Positions 46,784-59,800 of a DNA stretch of 64,000 bases are shown here, one piece after another. The translations under genes were made by a program, and so were the position numbers. The notes under the pieces were generated by a model. It did no database searches. It had not been told where the DNA came from and was given only the letters and a program-made list of their open reading frames with translations. The DNA comes from Lagopus muta (taxonomy: Eukaryota > Chordata > Aves > Galliformes > Phasianidae): contig NC_064443.1 in assembly GCF_023343835.1 (NCBI RefSeq), positions 2,728,001 to 2,792,000 of the forward strand. The letters are read 5' to 3'. Each line of letters begins with the position of its first letter. Positions within the stretch are counted from its first letter, which is position 1.

Positions 46784-47070
46784 GATCACAGAATCACAGA
46801 ATGGCCAGGGTTGGAAAAGACCTCAAGGATCATGAATCACCAACCTCCACATTAAATACCAGCCCAGGCTGCCCAGGGCCCCATCCAACCTGGCCTTGAA
46901 CACCTCCAGGGATGGACGGGGCATCCACAGCCTCTCTGGGCAGCTGTTCCAGCACCTCACCACTCTCATAGTAAAGAACTTCCCCAACATCCAACCTCAA
47001 TCTCCCCTCCCTCAACTTAAAACCATTTCCCTTGTCCTGCAGTTATCTGCCCTTTCCAAGAGTTGATAAG
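46784..47070 (-). mobile_element. CR1 LINE 3' fragment with tandem tail
   Basis: The plus strand opens with GATCACAGAATCACAGAATG, the reverse of the CR1 ATTCTGTG tail repeat. It continues with GGTTGGAAAAGACCTCAAG, AGGCTGCCCAGGGCCCCATC, CAGCTGTTCCAGCACCTCAC and a segment ending near CCCTTGTCCTGCAGTTA. This is a 5'-truncated CR1 of about 290 bases, antisense to IP6K1, and the best preserved copy in the window. Confidence 0.92.
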
Positions 47071-50000
47071 CGATCAGAGATCTTTGAGACAGGGCATGGA
47101 ACTGCCTCCTTTGCATTTTCAGACTGGAAGTTAAGGTGCAGATTCTTTCCAAGTTAGGGTCAAGCCTCTTCACTGGGTTTGATTATGATTGTTGTTTCCT
47201 TCCCTCCCATCTGTGAATGCAGGGACTGTGGTTCCTGCTGATTGCCCTGCTGCTAAGTTTACTGCTGAGCCCTTTGCTAGTGAGAATTCTAGCAATGTTG
47301 TTTTTTCCTGATGGATAGGGCTGATTCTTTATGGTTTGTGATAGTTGAAAGTAAATCCCTTTCTGGCTGCTGGAGCTGTGCTGAACAGCAGCGTTTGCAT
47401 TGGAATACTTTAAAAAGGGACCAATATTCAGTGAAGATGTTTTTCCTTTTGCAGCTGAGGTGATTAGAAGCCAGGGATTAATGCACAGAATGCTGACTGA
47501 CCTTGCAAGCACCGATCAGTGAGTTCTTCTCTGGGAAGTGTTTGCTGTATTTTCATCTCACCCATAAAATACCAAACTGGAATTGGACATCCCTGCTTTC
47601 CTAGGCACAATCTTGGAAAAAAAACCTGGGCTGGTACTGATAAGGCAACCTTTTGTTAATGTACGTACTTGCTCTGGTCCTGCTGCTATGGAAACTCGGG
47701 CTTGGGCTGAAGCCAGCGTCTCAGGATGGAGCAGGAAGGTGCCCTTTACACTGAGGCAGGGTGTGTTTTCAGGGAGGTGCAGCAGGATTCAGCAGCTCAG
47801 CTCCTGTGCCTCGCTGCCTGCTGGAGAGGGCGAGGGAGAGAACCCAGCCAGGGCTGGGCCTTCTGCAGCCCCCCCTGGGCACTGATGGCTGTGGCAGGGG
47901 CTGGTGGGACCCCCAGGCAGCCTGTGTCCTCCTGCCAACGTGCTGCATTCTGCAGTGGAGAAAGAGAAACCTGGAGAGGAGAGCAGCAAGGGAATTAAAT
48001 CACTGCGTATTGTACCTGTGCTGTGCTGTCCTCTTTGTCCCTAGCCTGATGTTATTGCAGTGCTGCCACCTTTTCCAGCATCCAGCTGAGCAGGAGTGCA
48101 AGCTGGAAGAGGCTGTCTGAGCTGCTGACTTGGGTTACCCTTGCTGGCAGACAGCTGCGTAACAGATGTCCACAAAGTGTTGCACAGCACCTGCTTCATA
48201 TGGTGCAAACAGTCACAGATGTTTCCTGGTGCCTTGTTGTGTGCTAGGGTTTGTCATTTAAAAAAGTAAAATGCAATAAGAGAAGCTTTCACTGTAATGT
48301 TGCATTGTGAGCAAGCAAGAATTCTCTTGGCCTGGGATCTGGCAAGGGATTCAGGTACCTCATCACCCCTGGATGCACTCTGTGCCTGATGCATAGGTGA
48401 CAGCAGAATGCCTTTGCAGTTCCACAGGGGGAACAGTCTTCTTTAATCCCAGATCTAGGTAGCAGTTCTGTTGGTTGTTTGAGCGTTCCAGCTTTAGTTA
48501 AGACTGCATAGCTCAACCTTTTTTGCTTCAGGAGGAATTGAAAGTGCTTGGCTTCTGCTACTTAGTAAGGAAGAGAGCAGAAAATTTGTGGCTACAGGCT
48601 GAAGTGCCAGAGCTCTGTGATGACTGGGATCTAAGTGGGATGCAGATTGTTGTCTTTCAGATCTCCAGAAGATAAAAGCACAGGGTACTCTTAAGGGCTC
48701 ACAATGCAAACTTAGTCGTATTCTATGTGTGATCCTTTCTGTAAGTCAAGCTGTGTCTTAAAGCTGATGAAGCTCCTTTCCTTTTGCACACTTCAGCAAC
48801 GAGTGCTTTTCCCTGCTGTTGAGATGGGAGAATTTTGGTTGGAGTGCTTTTGATTAGCTTGTGGCATAGGGAGCATAGGGCCATCCACACCTGCGCGTGG
48901 TTCCTGTCCTCATCTGGCAGCAGAGTATCCTTTGCTGCATCCCCATCATCATTCTCTTTCTCAGCTGCCTTTCTGCAAGCAGCTTTCTCTAAAATATCTG
49001 TTTATGATTTTTCAGGATAGTGTTCACCCCTCTGGGCTTGATCTGTAGAGCCATCTTGGTGAGGGAGCGTGTCCACATTAGCTGGGGCACTGGACAAGGT
49101 GCATAGGGAGGCTCAGGATTCAAAGCTGCATACTTGAGCAGGCTAGGAAGGCTGGTAGCTTCCAAGGTACCTCGCTGGCTGAATGTGAGCATTTCTGGTT
49201 ACGTCCTGAACGTTTTTGCAGGTTGTGTTTCTGCAGGAGGGATATGCCTGGCTGCAGAGATCCTCAAGGTCTTCTGCTGATGTGCCTCAAGCTTGTGGTT
49301 CAATGGAAGTTTTATCTCAAATCAAAGCACGTGGGGATGTTGTTCCATTTTAGGCTCAGATTTCATTTATAGAAGTTGAGTCACTCATTCTGGCATCACA
49401 AGAAAAGACATGGATGCTAACTGTATCTGCTCTTTGGGCTAGCCAGACTCGCAGCCACCAGGCACCCTCTGGCCAGATGCTCTTATCCTCATTCCTGATG
49501 CGTCAGTGTTGTTTTAGTTTTGTGCTTTGCTCCTGCTTGTGCTGGGGACGTTAAGGGAAAGTCCCACTTCTGTCCCCACGACCTTGAGATCAGTGTTTAT
49601 CTTTGCCTGTGGCCCACCCCAGGATCCCGTGTGGCCATCTGCCTTGTGCTTTGGCCATGCAGATCCTGCAGGCAGGCTGCAGTGCTGGGAGCCACAGTGG
49701 GGCTTTATGGGAAGGCAGCCATGCAGGCTGCTCACAGTGAAGGCATGAGTCAGTGCTGCTTAAGGCAGTCAGCTTTCTTGCTGTGTGCATCACAATCTGA
49801 AGTGTTTGTTCTTCATTTTATTTCAGTAGAGTTCAGCTCTACTAGTGAGTCACAAAGCGTTGCCAGTATTCCCATCCAGGACAGCTTGGATTGGAATCAT
49901 GCACATCATGGTGTGATCTCAGCAGTCCGTTGGAGCGAAGCTCTGTGCCCCCACCTCTCAATTGCATGGTGACGTGGGGCTCGTTTCTCTGTCACCTGAA

Positions 50001-53000
50001 GTTAGCCATCACAGAAGCATCCCCGTTGTTCCCACTTCCTGCCCTGGCAGCCTTGTGTTGTTGTGTTTGAGCAGCTGACCTTGCAGCAGCAGGTATTTGT
50101 GTTGTCCTGCTGCCTCCATCCTTGCGTTTGCACGGATGCCTGTGTGGCTTGCACAGTGAATGGCACTGGGAGCCTGATCTGAGTTGAGCCAGTGGAGCAG
50201 AGGAGTTTGTCTTGATGCAGTTTGTCATGCAGCTGCGTGAGTTCTTGTGCTGGTGCAAGGCTGGGTGTACAGCAGGATGCAGGTGCTGCTCTGAGAAGTG
50301 CATGCTGTCCTCTAGGGAGCACAGAGCTACAAACGGAGGGGTTTGTAAACTGCACTGAAGAGGGTGTTTGTGCAGTGTTGTGCCTTAGCTATGGAACGTC
50401 TTTACTGTACTTTTGCAGAACGTGATGTCTCACCCCAGAGCTTGAAATTGCTTAAAACTGTGACTGAACAGAGTTGTCCTTCCTGCCCTCTGTTCTTCTG
50501 TATGCATGTGTGTGAGTACGCCTGATGTTCTCCCACCCCAGGTCCCCTCAGTTAGTGCCTGCCATCTCCTTGGCTCTGGGGGAGGTCTGGTAAGACATTA
50601 ACCTCAGCTGGGGGTCTGTGAGATCCTCTGGTTGGATCTAGGAACATGTAATGAGTTTGTTACTGTGTTGTGGCACGTACCTTTCTGAAGGGCAGCATCA
50701 GTAAGGGCAGTGGGCTTCACTCCTCTTCATGACTGTGGAGCTCAGGGTTACCTTGTCTGTCTTTTACTTTGGAAAGATTTTGTGCCACTGCAGGAAAACC
50801 CAGCTGATTGTTCTTGGTGTCTGTGCCATTAAGGACCAGGTGTTGGACAGGTGAGGTTTGTAGCTTGAATTCAGAGCATGCGTTCAGATTTACATATTGT
50901 GGAGCCAGTCCTTTTCCACTACAGGATGTTTTTAGTGGCTGGGATAATGGGACATCGGATGTGCTGTGTCCTCGTGCACTTAGCAGTGCTCTGCTCACCT
51001 TCACAAGTGTCACTTGGTGGACGATCTGTCTTGCTTGGAAGCGGGGTGTTCAACTGCCCTCTGTGTTCTGCTGCTGGCTGATCTGTGACTGCAGTGTTGG
51101 GCACCACCAAAGGATGTTGTCTGGGTGACCCCATCTCTCTGAAGCTGTTGTGTGGATTATAGGCTATTTTTCAGTCCAACTGGAAGGACTCTGAATTTCA
51201 CAAGCCAGCTAAAATAGTTGAACCAATGCCTTTGTTTAACAGAGGAAGAATGAGTAATATTTAGGCCTTCAAATAGGTTTTTGGTGTTTTTTGCTTTATA
51301 GTTGTTTGAAACTGCTGGGATTCTTCTGTCTCTGTTTGTGGATAGTGTCCATGTTTAGTAATAATTCTTGGGGTTGGTCTGAGTGTCACTCGGTTCCCGC
51401 TCCCAGATGTAACGTGTTGGTTTTCCAAGCCCTGTAGTTAGCTTCCTCTTCTGTTAAATGCCATTGGGGACAAAGCATTTTTCTCACATTTACTTGTATG
51501 TGACCCTGTGGTGTGGTATGCTGCTGTCCTCTGAGTGACTCAGATGGCGTGTTCGTAGGTGTTGCTAATCTTTCAGCAGCCTTCTTAAAGTAGGCCAGGC
51601 GTCCCCTCTCTTGTTCTGATGGCTAAAATCTGCCCAGAGGTGAACCTGAAAACAGCCTGCTGGTGTGCGTGTCTGCCTGGATACCTGTGCTATCTGTCTG
51701 AAGTTAATGAAGGTGTCTGAAGCTAATGAGCATACCTGGAGAGTCTCCATTGTCTCACACAGGGACATTAGTGCTTCATTCTGCTGCTGGTGGAATGGAG
51801 ACCCTGAGACACGTTGCAACTGACTTGCAGTGGGAAATGGGCTGGTACCAGAACTGAGAGTTGTATGTGTGTCTCTGGATGTGGGGGACCCTCTTAGCAC
51901 CCCATGAAGTTTAAACTATAGGAGGGTGTGAAGTCGTCCCCTGCGCTTGGGATAATGGAAAACTCTGCTGTGATTATTGTAAAAATAAAGGAAACCAAAT
52001 CTAAAGGAAAGCTGCATAGGCACAAGGAGTCTGAAGTCTGCAAAGTGTTCAGCTGTGCAGTGTTTGTGTGTTGCAGGTGCTGGCACCCTGCTGCTTCTTG
52101 GATATTAGCTGCTATTAAACCAAGCTAAGAAGCATATAGGCAAGCCTCTGCTGCTAGAACTCTGCCTTTTTGATAAAGCAAATGAGAGGGAGGAGAGAAA
52201 TCCACAGCCTGTTTTAGTCTTTGTGGTATGTCTCAGGCTCTGTGTGAGTTTAGAGACTTAAACCTTATCCTGTGATCCAAAAATGATGTTTTGTCCCTTC
52301 TCTACACCAGCAAGCTGACTATTCGCATCCCTTTGCACTGGATGTAGTTGTGTGAGGAAGTGTGGTCACGTAGCCACCACAAAAGGAAATGCTTTCCATT
52401 GGATCAGTGGGATGATTCAACAGAAATGTACGTACACACACTTACAGTCCCAAAATCCAGTGTGAGGGAAATGTGCAGACAGCAGAGAGAAGCATCATTC
52501 TGCTGCTGGGACCTTTTGGGTCAGGTTGTGTTAACCATATTGTAAAGTATCACCCCCAGTTCTGTAAGGTCCGGAGCTGCATCTTCTGTGCTGCTGAACC
52601 AGAAAGCGAGGAAGAGCCAGAGGAGCTGCTTTCCCCCTGGATCGTGGCCCAGTGCAGTGCTGGGGTGTAGATGCAGAGACATCCCGTGGCCACAGGAGGG
52701 ATAGCCTGGGCTGCATTCAGGCCTCCCAGGTCCCTCAGGCTTTCATTGTTGCCCCTGCATGTTGCTGTTCCAGCGTGATGATTTCAGACATTGTTGCTGC
52801 CCTGGGGTTCTTGTGCCAGAGACTTCAGGTGGTTGCTTGTTGTGAGGAGGTGCTGTGGTGTTTCTCCAGCAGTCCCAGGAGCAGCTACAGTCTGAGCTAG
52901 AAAGGTCAGAGCATCTGGAGCTAACTCGGGCAGCTTTGCTTTTTCACCATCCTGTGGCTGTGCCAGGCAGACTGCAAACATTTAAAGAGCATCTGTCTTC

Positions 53001-53845
53001 TCCAAAGCACTTCAAATCTCATTTGGATATGACAGTCCCTCTTGCCTACCTTTAGAAAGCCCAGGCTTATTGTGTGAGTGGGCTATATAAAAGCATGAGG
53101 AACCAGCTGCTCTGAAGGGCTTTGGGTATTAAAGGAGAGCATCCAAGGGGAAGCCACTTAGATACAGCAGCACAATGGCTATGGCACTTGTATTCTGAAA
53201 ATGGTCCAAGGCATAGCTTGGAGAGAAGTGGAAAAGAAAAGGAGGAAATGGTGTCAGGGCAGGAGGTGAACAGGAGTTGCTTAGATGTGCAGAAGGAATG
53301 GGATTCTGATTCTTCAAGGACTTGTTCTGCTTGTGTTGGTCCTGTCCCTCCTGGGTGGGTGTGAGCTTGCTTTTAGCTGTGCTGGAGCTCACCTTTTGTG
53401 CTCCGTTACCACGGTGCCTCTCTGGTGACATGAGCTGAAGGAAGGAAATGGCATTCTGTAAAGATGGGAGCCTCAGGATACTCAGACCTCCTCCTTTCCC
53501 TGTCTCCTGTCAACCCTACTGGAGGTGGAAGAGACAGACTCCAAATTAGCATGTGTTTCCCTACACGATTAAAGAGATGGTGAGGAGCGTGCTGGAACAA
53601 GTGGGAAGAAAATGGGGAATGAGAGGGACACTTGCAGATATAGAGAAACAGCAAAAACTTCTCCTAGGAGATGAGCACGAGTACAAGTGTTTCTCCATTC
53701 ACAGGACTCTCGTTTGCCTTTCCAGATCATCACAAGGAAGCAGATAGAGAGGGGGAAAACCTGGCTGCCTGAGCGCCGCTGAGCTGCATCTCCCAGCCTT
53801 TGTGGCTCTCCCCATGCTCCAAGAGTTCAACTGGTGCCCAACGCA

Positions 53846-56800
53846 ATGTGTGTTTGTCAAACCATGGAAGTGGGCAAGTATGGCAAGAATGCCACTAAAT
53901 CTGGAGACCGGGGGGTGCTGCTGGAGCCTTTCATTCACCAGGTGGGCGGCCACAGCAGCATGATGCGCTACGACGACCACACCGTCTGCAAGCCGCTCAT
54001 CACCAGGGAGCAGCGCTTCTATGAGTCCCTGCCTCCAGAAATGAAGGAGTTCACGCCTGAGTACAAAGGTGAGGCCTGCTGTCACCTTGCAGCGGGGTGA
54101 CGTGGTTTGTGAAGCCGCCTTTTCCTGGAGCTGCTTGAGTGTCGCTGTCTTTTTCGCTTTTTAGTTGTGTTCTCCTCTTTTGCAGGGTAGCGATGTGATT
54201 GGAGCTTTTGGGAAGGGGGAGGTCTCTTTTGTGCTCAGTGTGTTCATCCCTCCAGACAGAATCTGATTGTTGTTGTCTGACACTTAAGGTTATGACAGAA
54301 GTAATTTTACTGGCAAGTTCTTGTCAGTTCCTACTGCCTTGACCTTGAGCAAGTGAAGTTAGGTCACGCACCGAGCAGTTGTGCATTCGATCCCATAATT
54401 TACTGCTTCCTCATCCCAGCTCTTTTATGGACCCCTATCAGAAAACTGCTGAAGCAGGAAGTGTTTCTTTCTGAGCGCTGAGGTGAAGTGAGCCTTGTCC
54501 CCAGCTGCTCCCAAGGAGTGGAATTTTCCAGTGCCTGTATCATTGTAGCAAATCGATCGCCTCCTGTATCTTTCAGAAGGTACCTTGGGGCCATGTGTTC
54601 CCCTGCAGAAGGGTAACTGCTGCTGCTTCCTTCCTGTGTGGCACAAGGAGCACTGTGCTTCAGGGACAGCTGGGGCCTCCGTCTGTTCCAGGTCGTGCCA
54701 TTTGATCTGGCTGTTTCCTGGAGGGCTGAAAGCAGTGTCAGCTTACCTACCTGTGTCTGTATACAGACCGTGACTGAAAGATACCATCTCCAACAGATGG
54801 GTCCTCTTGTACCCTTAAGCCGCTCTGGATCCATATGGGGCTCTGGTGACCCATCTGAAATCCCACCTGAAGCCTGTTGTTACTGGAATCGATGTGATGT
54901 CAGGCTTTCCTCAGGAGATGTGTTTAAAACTGATGAAGCTGATGGTCCAGATGGAGACCTCGCATCATCATCATATTTCCTAGTTGCCTAAAGGCACGGG
55001 ATGTGCATCTCCACTACAGTATGGGATTTCATCTGAGGCTCCAGTGCAGTTTCCTGCTGGTCCCAGGGGTCACTCCTGCTGCTCTGGAGAAGATGATGTT
55101 TCCTTTCTGAGCACACGTATGTAACTCTTAAGATTGCCTCTTCAGAGGTGTGACTTGTGGAGCGCATCCAGGCAGACAGAGGGCTTGGATGATCGTTTAT
55201 GTAGTGACATGCTGGAGTCCTGAGCTTCTCAGAACTTGTGTGGAGCTTTCTTACCTTGTTGGCATTGTCATGTGCAGGCAGGGAAAAATAGTAGTGTGAT
55301 GTTCTTTATCAACCGAGCAGTGAAATGTTTCATCACTTTTATGGCAAGTCTTCAGATTCAGTCCATGTAGAGCCCAATATTCTTGGCAGCTGTTTGATAC
55401 TGGTGACAAGCTGATTAAAAAATAATAATTTCACTGCTGTGAGTTGAGAGATGTCAGCTGCCTCATTTTCAGGGCTGGAGGTGCCCCAAAGACGTGAGCC
55501 CTACCTGAAATTGCCAGCTATTCTGCCCCGTGGCTGGCCAGCTAGGTACATTCAGAATTGGTGCCGTGAAAGATCTTTATCTTCCCTGGGAATGTGGGGT
55601 TTTTCAAGAGCCTTTAGAAGGTAATGGTGGCCAGGACACACGTGGACCTGATTGCCTTCAGCTGGCACAAAGTTATTGCTCCACAGCTTCCTGTTTTTTA
55701 TCACTAGGAAGCCCTGGGGCCTCACAGATCCTTTTCTACAAGACTGGCTGACTTGAGATACAAGCAGCAGGTTTCACCAAAGTGTCAGTGCTCAGGTGCT
55801 GGAGCGGGGAAAGCAGACCAGGAATGCTCTTGTCCTGCAAACGTGTTCCTGCTGTTGACATAGATACCCAACCCAAATGAACTAAATGCATATTTCATAT
55901 GCTTTTCCCCCTTCAGCAGTTTGGTAGACTCTGCTTTACTTTCTCTAGTTTGATATTTCTTGGTTTATTTTACACTGCAAGACTGAATGGAGGGGAACCA
56001 TCCATCCCTCATTAGTCTTGCAGCTGTTTCCCTTAGTGCAGCACACTGGGATGTCAGCACTCTGGGCTAGGAGTGCCATGCTTAACTTCCTGTCAGTGCC
56101 ACAGCTTCTACTGCTGTTACCAACTGTTCACTCCTGTAGTAACAGCACTCCTGTATGCAGAGATTTCTCCTCTGTGCTGTGTTACAAATGTTTGACTTCT
56201 CCCCTCCTCATCCTGAACCTCGTTCTGCTGCTCTGCATTTGGTTTTCTGCTCTGTGAGCTATGGTTATTCTGTGTTGTTGAACACCTGTATTCTAGTAGT
56301 TATATTTCCTCTGCTGGCAAACAGCACTGACAGGTCCCTTCTTTCTGGCAGGTGTGGTGTCTGTCTGTTTTGAGGGAGACAGCGATGGCTACATTAATCT
56401 GGTGGCATATCCCTACATGGAGAATGAAGCTTTGGAGCAAGATGACATGCCAGAGAGGGACCAGCCACGACGCAAGCACTCGCGTCGGAGCCTTCACAGG
56501 TCAAGCAGTGGCACTGAGCACAAGGAGGAAAAGCCTGGCCTGGCCAGTGACAGCACAGAAAGGTAGAAGCTTGTGAGGGTCCACTGACAACGTGGCAAAT
56601 GGGAAATCACAGAATTGTAGGGGTTGGAAGGGACCTCCAGAGATCTCTGAGTCCAACCCCCTGCCAAAGCAGGTTCCCTACACCAGGAAATATTTCTTTC
56701 CACTTTCAGCTCTGGTCCTCCATTTATTGAGGGTGTTTTGTACTTCTGTACAGTTGCTAGATTGTCTTGCAGTTGCTATTCCAGCAATACTGTGGTACTG

Positions 56801-59800
56801 CAAGCTACGTTAGGAGCCCAGTTGTAGACAAACTCATCCAAGCAGAATGCTTCTGACATGGAATAACGGCTGGATGTGGAAGCAAAGCCTGGGGAGCAGA
56901 TTCAGATGCAGATTCAAAGACCATCCAGTCCTTAACCTGAGGATATAAGTATGGGTCCACAGCCTGGGATGTTAGCAAGGATTTGCTGTTAAGCTGGCAG
57001 CTTTTGAGTAGTGTGAGGCGTGCAGCAGGAGGAGGTTGTGTGCAGGTATGACTTGTGGATATCTGGAGGATGCATGGATCCTAACGTGCTTCCTTGTTCT
57101 GTGTTTATGCCAGCAGCATCCAGGAGGCAAAGAGTTCCAGGATGGACTTGCACATCCACTCGGATGTTCCGTTTCAGATGTTGGATGGGAACAGTGGGCT
57201 GAGCTCTGAGAAGATCAGCCATAACCCCTGGAGCCTGCGCTGCCACAAGCAGCAGCTGAGCCGCATGCGCTCGGAGTCCAAGGAGAGAAAGCTCTACAGT
57301 ATCCTTGGGGAGGGCACTGAGTGCATCAGGCTGCTGCTGCCGTGCTGCCTACACTGCACACTCGTGCTGGAAGCAGCTAGGCCTCTGTTTCCCTTGGCTT
57401 GTGTTAAGAATAATGTTTTCCCCATGCATTGCACAATCAAAGCTGTATTAAATTCTCTTTTTCCTGCTCTTTCATACTGGTCAGACAACGCCACTGATTT
57501 CTGACACTCAGAGAAGCCACGTTTCTGGCTAGATTCCTGTACTTGGTTTTTTCTTCTGGACTTTCTCTGAGTTGGCTTGTTCTTTTTTCTTTTTGAACTA
57601 TCGAATTCTTCACATGAGACCTTGCCCAGATGCAGGTCTAGCCTGCTCAGTAATCCCTTGGCAAGGAGCTATGATCATCCTTGTCACCTTTCTTGAGCCT
57701 CTTCCAGTTCTACTGCGCCCTTCTGGAAATGGTAACCAGAACTGTGCACCGTACAGAAGGTGCTGGTGAACCAGAGCTTTCATTTCCACTGGCATACAGT
57801 GCTGTTGTCTCTACTTCCTCATGCTCTGTGGCACACTCTCTTGTTGTAAATGCTGTCTGTTTGTTCTAACACCATTTCAGACTGTAATAGCTGTTTCAAA
57901 ACCCACTGCTTTAGATGTTAGGGTTAAAAATAACAACCCTTTTTCTCCTTGTGTTCATCATCTCGCACGTTAACTCTGGATGGTGTCTACCCATGTAATG
58001 ACCAGCTGGGCACCATAAGGTGCCCATAAGGGATTTTTTTGTGGTTGCTCCTCGTTTTTGGAACTTTGACTGACTTGTTTGTCACCTCATTCCATTTTCT
58101 GGATCACTCATTGACCAGCATGGTTCTCCCCCCACATGCCTTGTCAGTGACTCTGTGTGACCAGTCAGAGATCCCATCTCCTTTCTTCTTTCATTTGCTA
58201 GCTAATTAATTGACTGCCAGCTGCTTCGTCCTCAGTCTGTTGCCTGAACTCTTGGAGGCACTGCCCAGATCTCCCCATCCTCACACAGATTTCATTTGAC
58301 CTTGACACTTCGTGTCTGCATTTGTCAGAGTTGAAGAACCCCAGGGTGTTTCTGAGGTGTGACTTCCACAGGAGCTGTGTTTGATCCTTCCCTGAGAAGT
58401 CATTGACCAGCTTGTGTTCTGCAGGGCTGCCTCCAGCTGAGCTGTGTGGCACGCCTGTGACACTGTGCAGTTCCCCAGGTCTCTGCCACTCAGCACTGCC
58501 ATGGCCTGCCTTTGGTCTCCTAGTGCTAAGGCAGCTTTAAATGACCTGCAGTTCCTGTTTAATAGTAGATCTGTCCTGTGACCTGCAGTGCTTCTGGGTG
58601 AGACTGCCCTGTTCTGATTATTTGTCATTCGTTCTTGCTGGATGTACAGCTCTTTAGCTTCAGCTCATCTGTATTTAGAAAAAGAGTTTTGGCTTGGGAA
58701 TCCCCAGTAAACACAATAAATCATTAGTGCTCCTTTCTTTTTAGAGTCTCTTTGTACTCCCATTTCCCATAGCTCCTTTTATACTTGTGCTCTAAGCCCT
58801 TCAAGCAGTCTGAATGGCTTCTTCATATGGCCTAAGAAGGATTGATTGTTTTCTTTGCCTTTGCAATTCATTCCTCACACAGTTTTGCTGTTTGGTTTTA
58901 ACGTGACAATTTCTGGTTTTGCTTCACCTTCCAGAGCTCAATTTTTGTTTTGCTTGCCTAGAAACAGCCTTGTTTCTAATAGCTTTATTCTTCCATGTTT
59001 TAACTGTGGCCTTCCTTTTCCTATTCCCAAGTATGTGCTTTGAGCCCCCAACATATATTTTTAAATGGACTCCACATCACTTGCAGAGAAGTGATGCTAT
59101 AGCTGTCCTATCTTTTTTTAACACTCTCCCTTATTTTTCTGGAGTTCCTCTTTCAAATCAAACGTAGTTTTGCTGGTAGATTTTTTTTCTAAATGCTGAA
59201 CTCCCTTGCAAGTTTAACGTAGCTGTGCTGCTGTTGCCATTTCAGAGCAACACACTGAACTGTGACCCACAGGGCAAACGTTGGGGTTATATTCCTCCCC
59301 TCTGGGACTCCTTTGCTGTACTGATTGTCTCAAGTTTGCTCTCAGCGTTGTGCCCTAATGGAAGGTGTGCCCATTGTGTGTGGTGCTAATTGAAGTTTCC
59401 CATTACAAGTCTGTTTCCTGCCTTTGTGGCCTCTCCAGTTTCCCCCCTGTATTGGTCAGTGCTGCAGTTCTGGTCAGGCTGATAACAGAACAGCAGCTAT
59501 TACTTCGGCCTTGAATTCTCAGTCCATGGGGATTGTGTTCTTCATCCATGTGGTTAAACTGTGATTTTGGTTCGCCTTTGAGCTCTCCCTCAAGTATCAC
59601 CAGCCCTTGCTGGCACGCTGCATTTCTCCTGATGTTAGCATTCTGCTCCTTGGTTCCTCCTGCTGGGCTTTCCAGTAAGCCTCTCGTGATCTCTGTTAGG
59701 GCTGGGCCTGGCACTTTCCAGGCTGACTTCTGCTACCAGCTGCCAAAACCCACGTGCCACTCTTTGGGTTCTGTCCTTTTCTTCACCTTCCCAGTTTGTT

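Larger units (their letters stand above)
27438..53725 (+). other. IP6K1: IP6K1 long first intron(s), about 26 kb
   Basis: This is the only extended AT-richer, gene-free part of the window. I see scattered 3'-end pieces of CR1 on the minus strand (33.6, 36.3 and 46.8 kb, and one at 30.7 kb), a decayed LINE reverse-transcriptase stretch near 39.5-40.1 kb, and a poly-T tract at 32.0 kb. Open frames are all short (the longest about 160 residues, over the LINE relic). I recognise no coding exon, tRNA, snoRNA or microRNA hairpin. A small local duplication lies at 30560-30609 (a 21-bp unit ending TTTTGCAT, twice). Confidence 0.75.
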
